Shown piece after piece: positions 63,477-64,000 of a stretch of DNA of 64,000 nt. Below the pieces are notes generated by a model. The model searched no databases. It was not told where the DNA came from and saw only the letters and a list, made by a program, of their open reading frames with translations. The translations under genes and the position numbers were made by a program. The DNA is taken from contig NZ_CP025407.1 in the NCBI RefSeq assembly GCF_002847285.1, positions 1,240,001-1,304,000 of the forward strand, read 5' to 3'. Positions within the stretch are counted from its first letter, which is position 1. Each line of letters starts with the position of its first letter. Origin of the DNA: Streptomyces sp. CMB-StM0423. GTDB taxonomy: Bacteria; Actinomycetota; Actinomycetes; Streptomycetales; Streptomycetaceae.

Positions 63477-64000
63477 CTACCCGCGCGCTTCGCCGGTCCG
63501 CAACTCCTGCCGGCTGCCGGGTGCCAGCATCTCCAGCACCCCCGCCGCCTCCGCCTCGGCCTCCGGCCGCTCGGCGCGCGTCAGCGGGGCGAACGTCTCC
63601 AGGTGCATCGTCGCCGTGCCGTCGTCCTGCGTCACCCGCCACAGCCCGCGGACGAAGCCGTCGACGAGGAAGCTGCCGAAGATGCGGTCCCGCCGGTAGC
63701 TGCGGCGGCGGAACTCGTCCGACACGACGCGGGTGCGGTCCGCGTGCCCGAGCGTGAGGTTGTCGAACTCCCCGAGGAACCGCGCGGGCGCCGGGGTGTC
63801 CGCGGCCGGCCGCGGTGCCTCGGGCAGGTCGAACAGCTCGGTCCCGCGCTCGTCCCGGAACGTGCGCAGCCGGGGCCGCAGCTCCTCGAAGTGCGGCCGC
63901 AGCCGCGTCACCCCGCACCACGCCTGCATGTCCCGTACGGACGCGGGCCCGAAGGCGGCGAGATAGCGCAGCACGAGCCGGCCCGCGTCCGGGTCCGCGA
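63477..64000 (-). CDS. Winged-helix DNA-binding protein (AlkZ/HTH_42-like), 5' truncated at window edge
   Basis: The visible 174 codons are the C-terminal part of a winged-helix protein of the AlkZ/YcaQ superfamily. LRYLAAFGPASVRDMQAWCGVTRLRPHFEEL contains a winged-helix unit, and FLGEFDNLTLGHADRTRVV with the final FVDGFVRGLWRV-like strand fits. Founding members remove alkylated bases or unhook crosslinks in DNA; many others are uncharacterised. The start is beyond position 64000; an internal Met at 63974 is not the true start. Confidence 0.82.
   Translation of the reverse strand, partial: ADPDAGRLVLRYLAAFGPASVRDMQAWCGVTRLRPHFEELRPRLRTFRDERGTELFDLPEAPRPAADTPAPARFLGEFDNLTLGHADRTRVVSDEFRRRSYRRDRIFGSFLVDGFVRGLWRVTQDDGTATMHLETFAPLTRAERPEAEAEAAGVLEMLAPGSRQELRTGEARG

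Noticed and set aside
1..64000. tRNA or rRNA genes
   Set aside because: No cloverleaf with a GGTTCGA-type T-loop in an intergenic place and no rRNA-like stretch was found by eye; the one GGTTCGA seen lies inside the ABC ATPase gene.

Overview
The window is about 64 kb of very GC-rich, gene-dense DNA. Its two-component systems, GntR/UTRA regulators, IclR regulator, secreted hydrolases and GTG starts point to a Streptomyces-type actinomycete chromosome. Most genes sit in tight co-directional runs with 4-base ATGA/GTGA overlaps. Facing operons are separated by long GC-rich hairpins. I saw no rRNA, tRNA or CRISPR array.

Layout. 0-11 kb: the tail of an ABC exporter, a NarL-type regulator with a degenerate receiver, a nitrilase/aminotransferase pair that looks like the end of reductive pyrimidine catabolism, an IS481-family element inserted at a CTAG site between a MITE-like palindrome and a GntR regulator, a secreted SGNH esterase and exonuclease III. 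11-25 kb: a sugar-use region with a CUT2-type ABC importer, ROK kinase, GntR regulator, inositol-dehydrogenase-like oxidoreductase, KDPG aldolase, KDG kinase and a secreted GH84 hexosaminidase. 25-36 kb: purine breakdown (allantoicase, allantoinase, IclR regulator of AllR type, MobA-like transferase, malate synthase, 8-oxoguanine deaminase-like enzyme, uricase, HIU hydrolase, OHCU decarboxylase). 37-41 kb: a rearranged-looking group of two NarL response regulators and two histidine kinases. 41-48 kb: a glycopeptide (vancomycin) resistance locus, vanS, vanK, murF2, vanH, vanA, vanX. 48-52 kb: the glyoxylate arm that completes allantoin use (hydroxypyruvate isomerase, tartronate semialdehyde reductase, glyoxylate carboligase). 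52-64 kb: another two-component system, a luciferase-like oxidoreductase, two acyl-CoA synthetases, a GAF-LuxR regulator, a methyltransferase and partial genes.

How the genes work together. Urate is taken through HIU, OHCU and allantoin to glyoxylate, which feeds either malate synthase or Gcl, Hyi and GlxR toward glycerate. Two kinds of short palindrome recur at these promoters: TCAAC-N5-GTTGA at allB, aceB and uraD, and TTCCG-N5-CGGAA at gcl, hyi and, imperfectly, aceB. They suggest shared control by the IclR protein encoded here.

The most notable system is the van locus. It lies between the purine and glyoxylate arms of this regulon. It has the sensor VanS but no VanR anywhere in the window, and a co-located murF2. 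Its three outward transcription units (vanK, murF2, vanHAX) start from near-copies of one 60-base promoter module carrying an 11-base-phased TATCG repeat. A fourth, partial copy lies in the vanS-vanK gap, where vanR and vanJ would be expected. A 31-codon ORF overlapping the vanS start may be what remains there.
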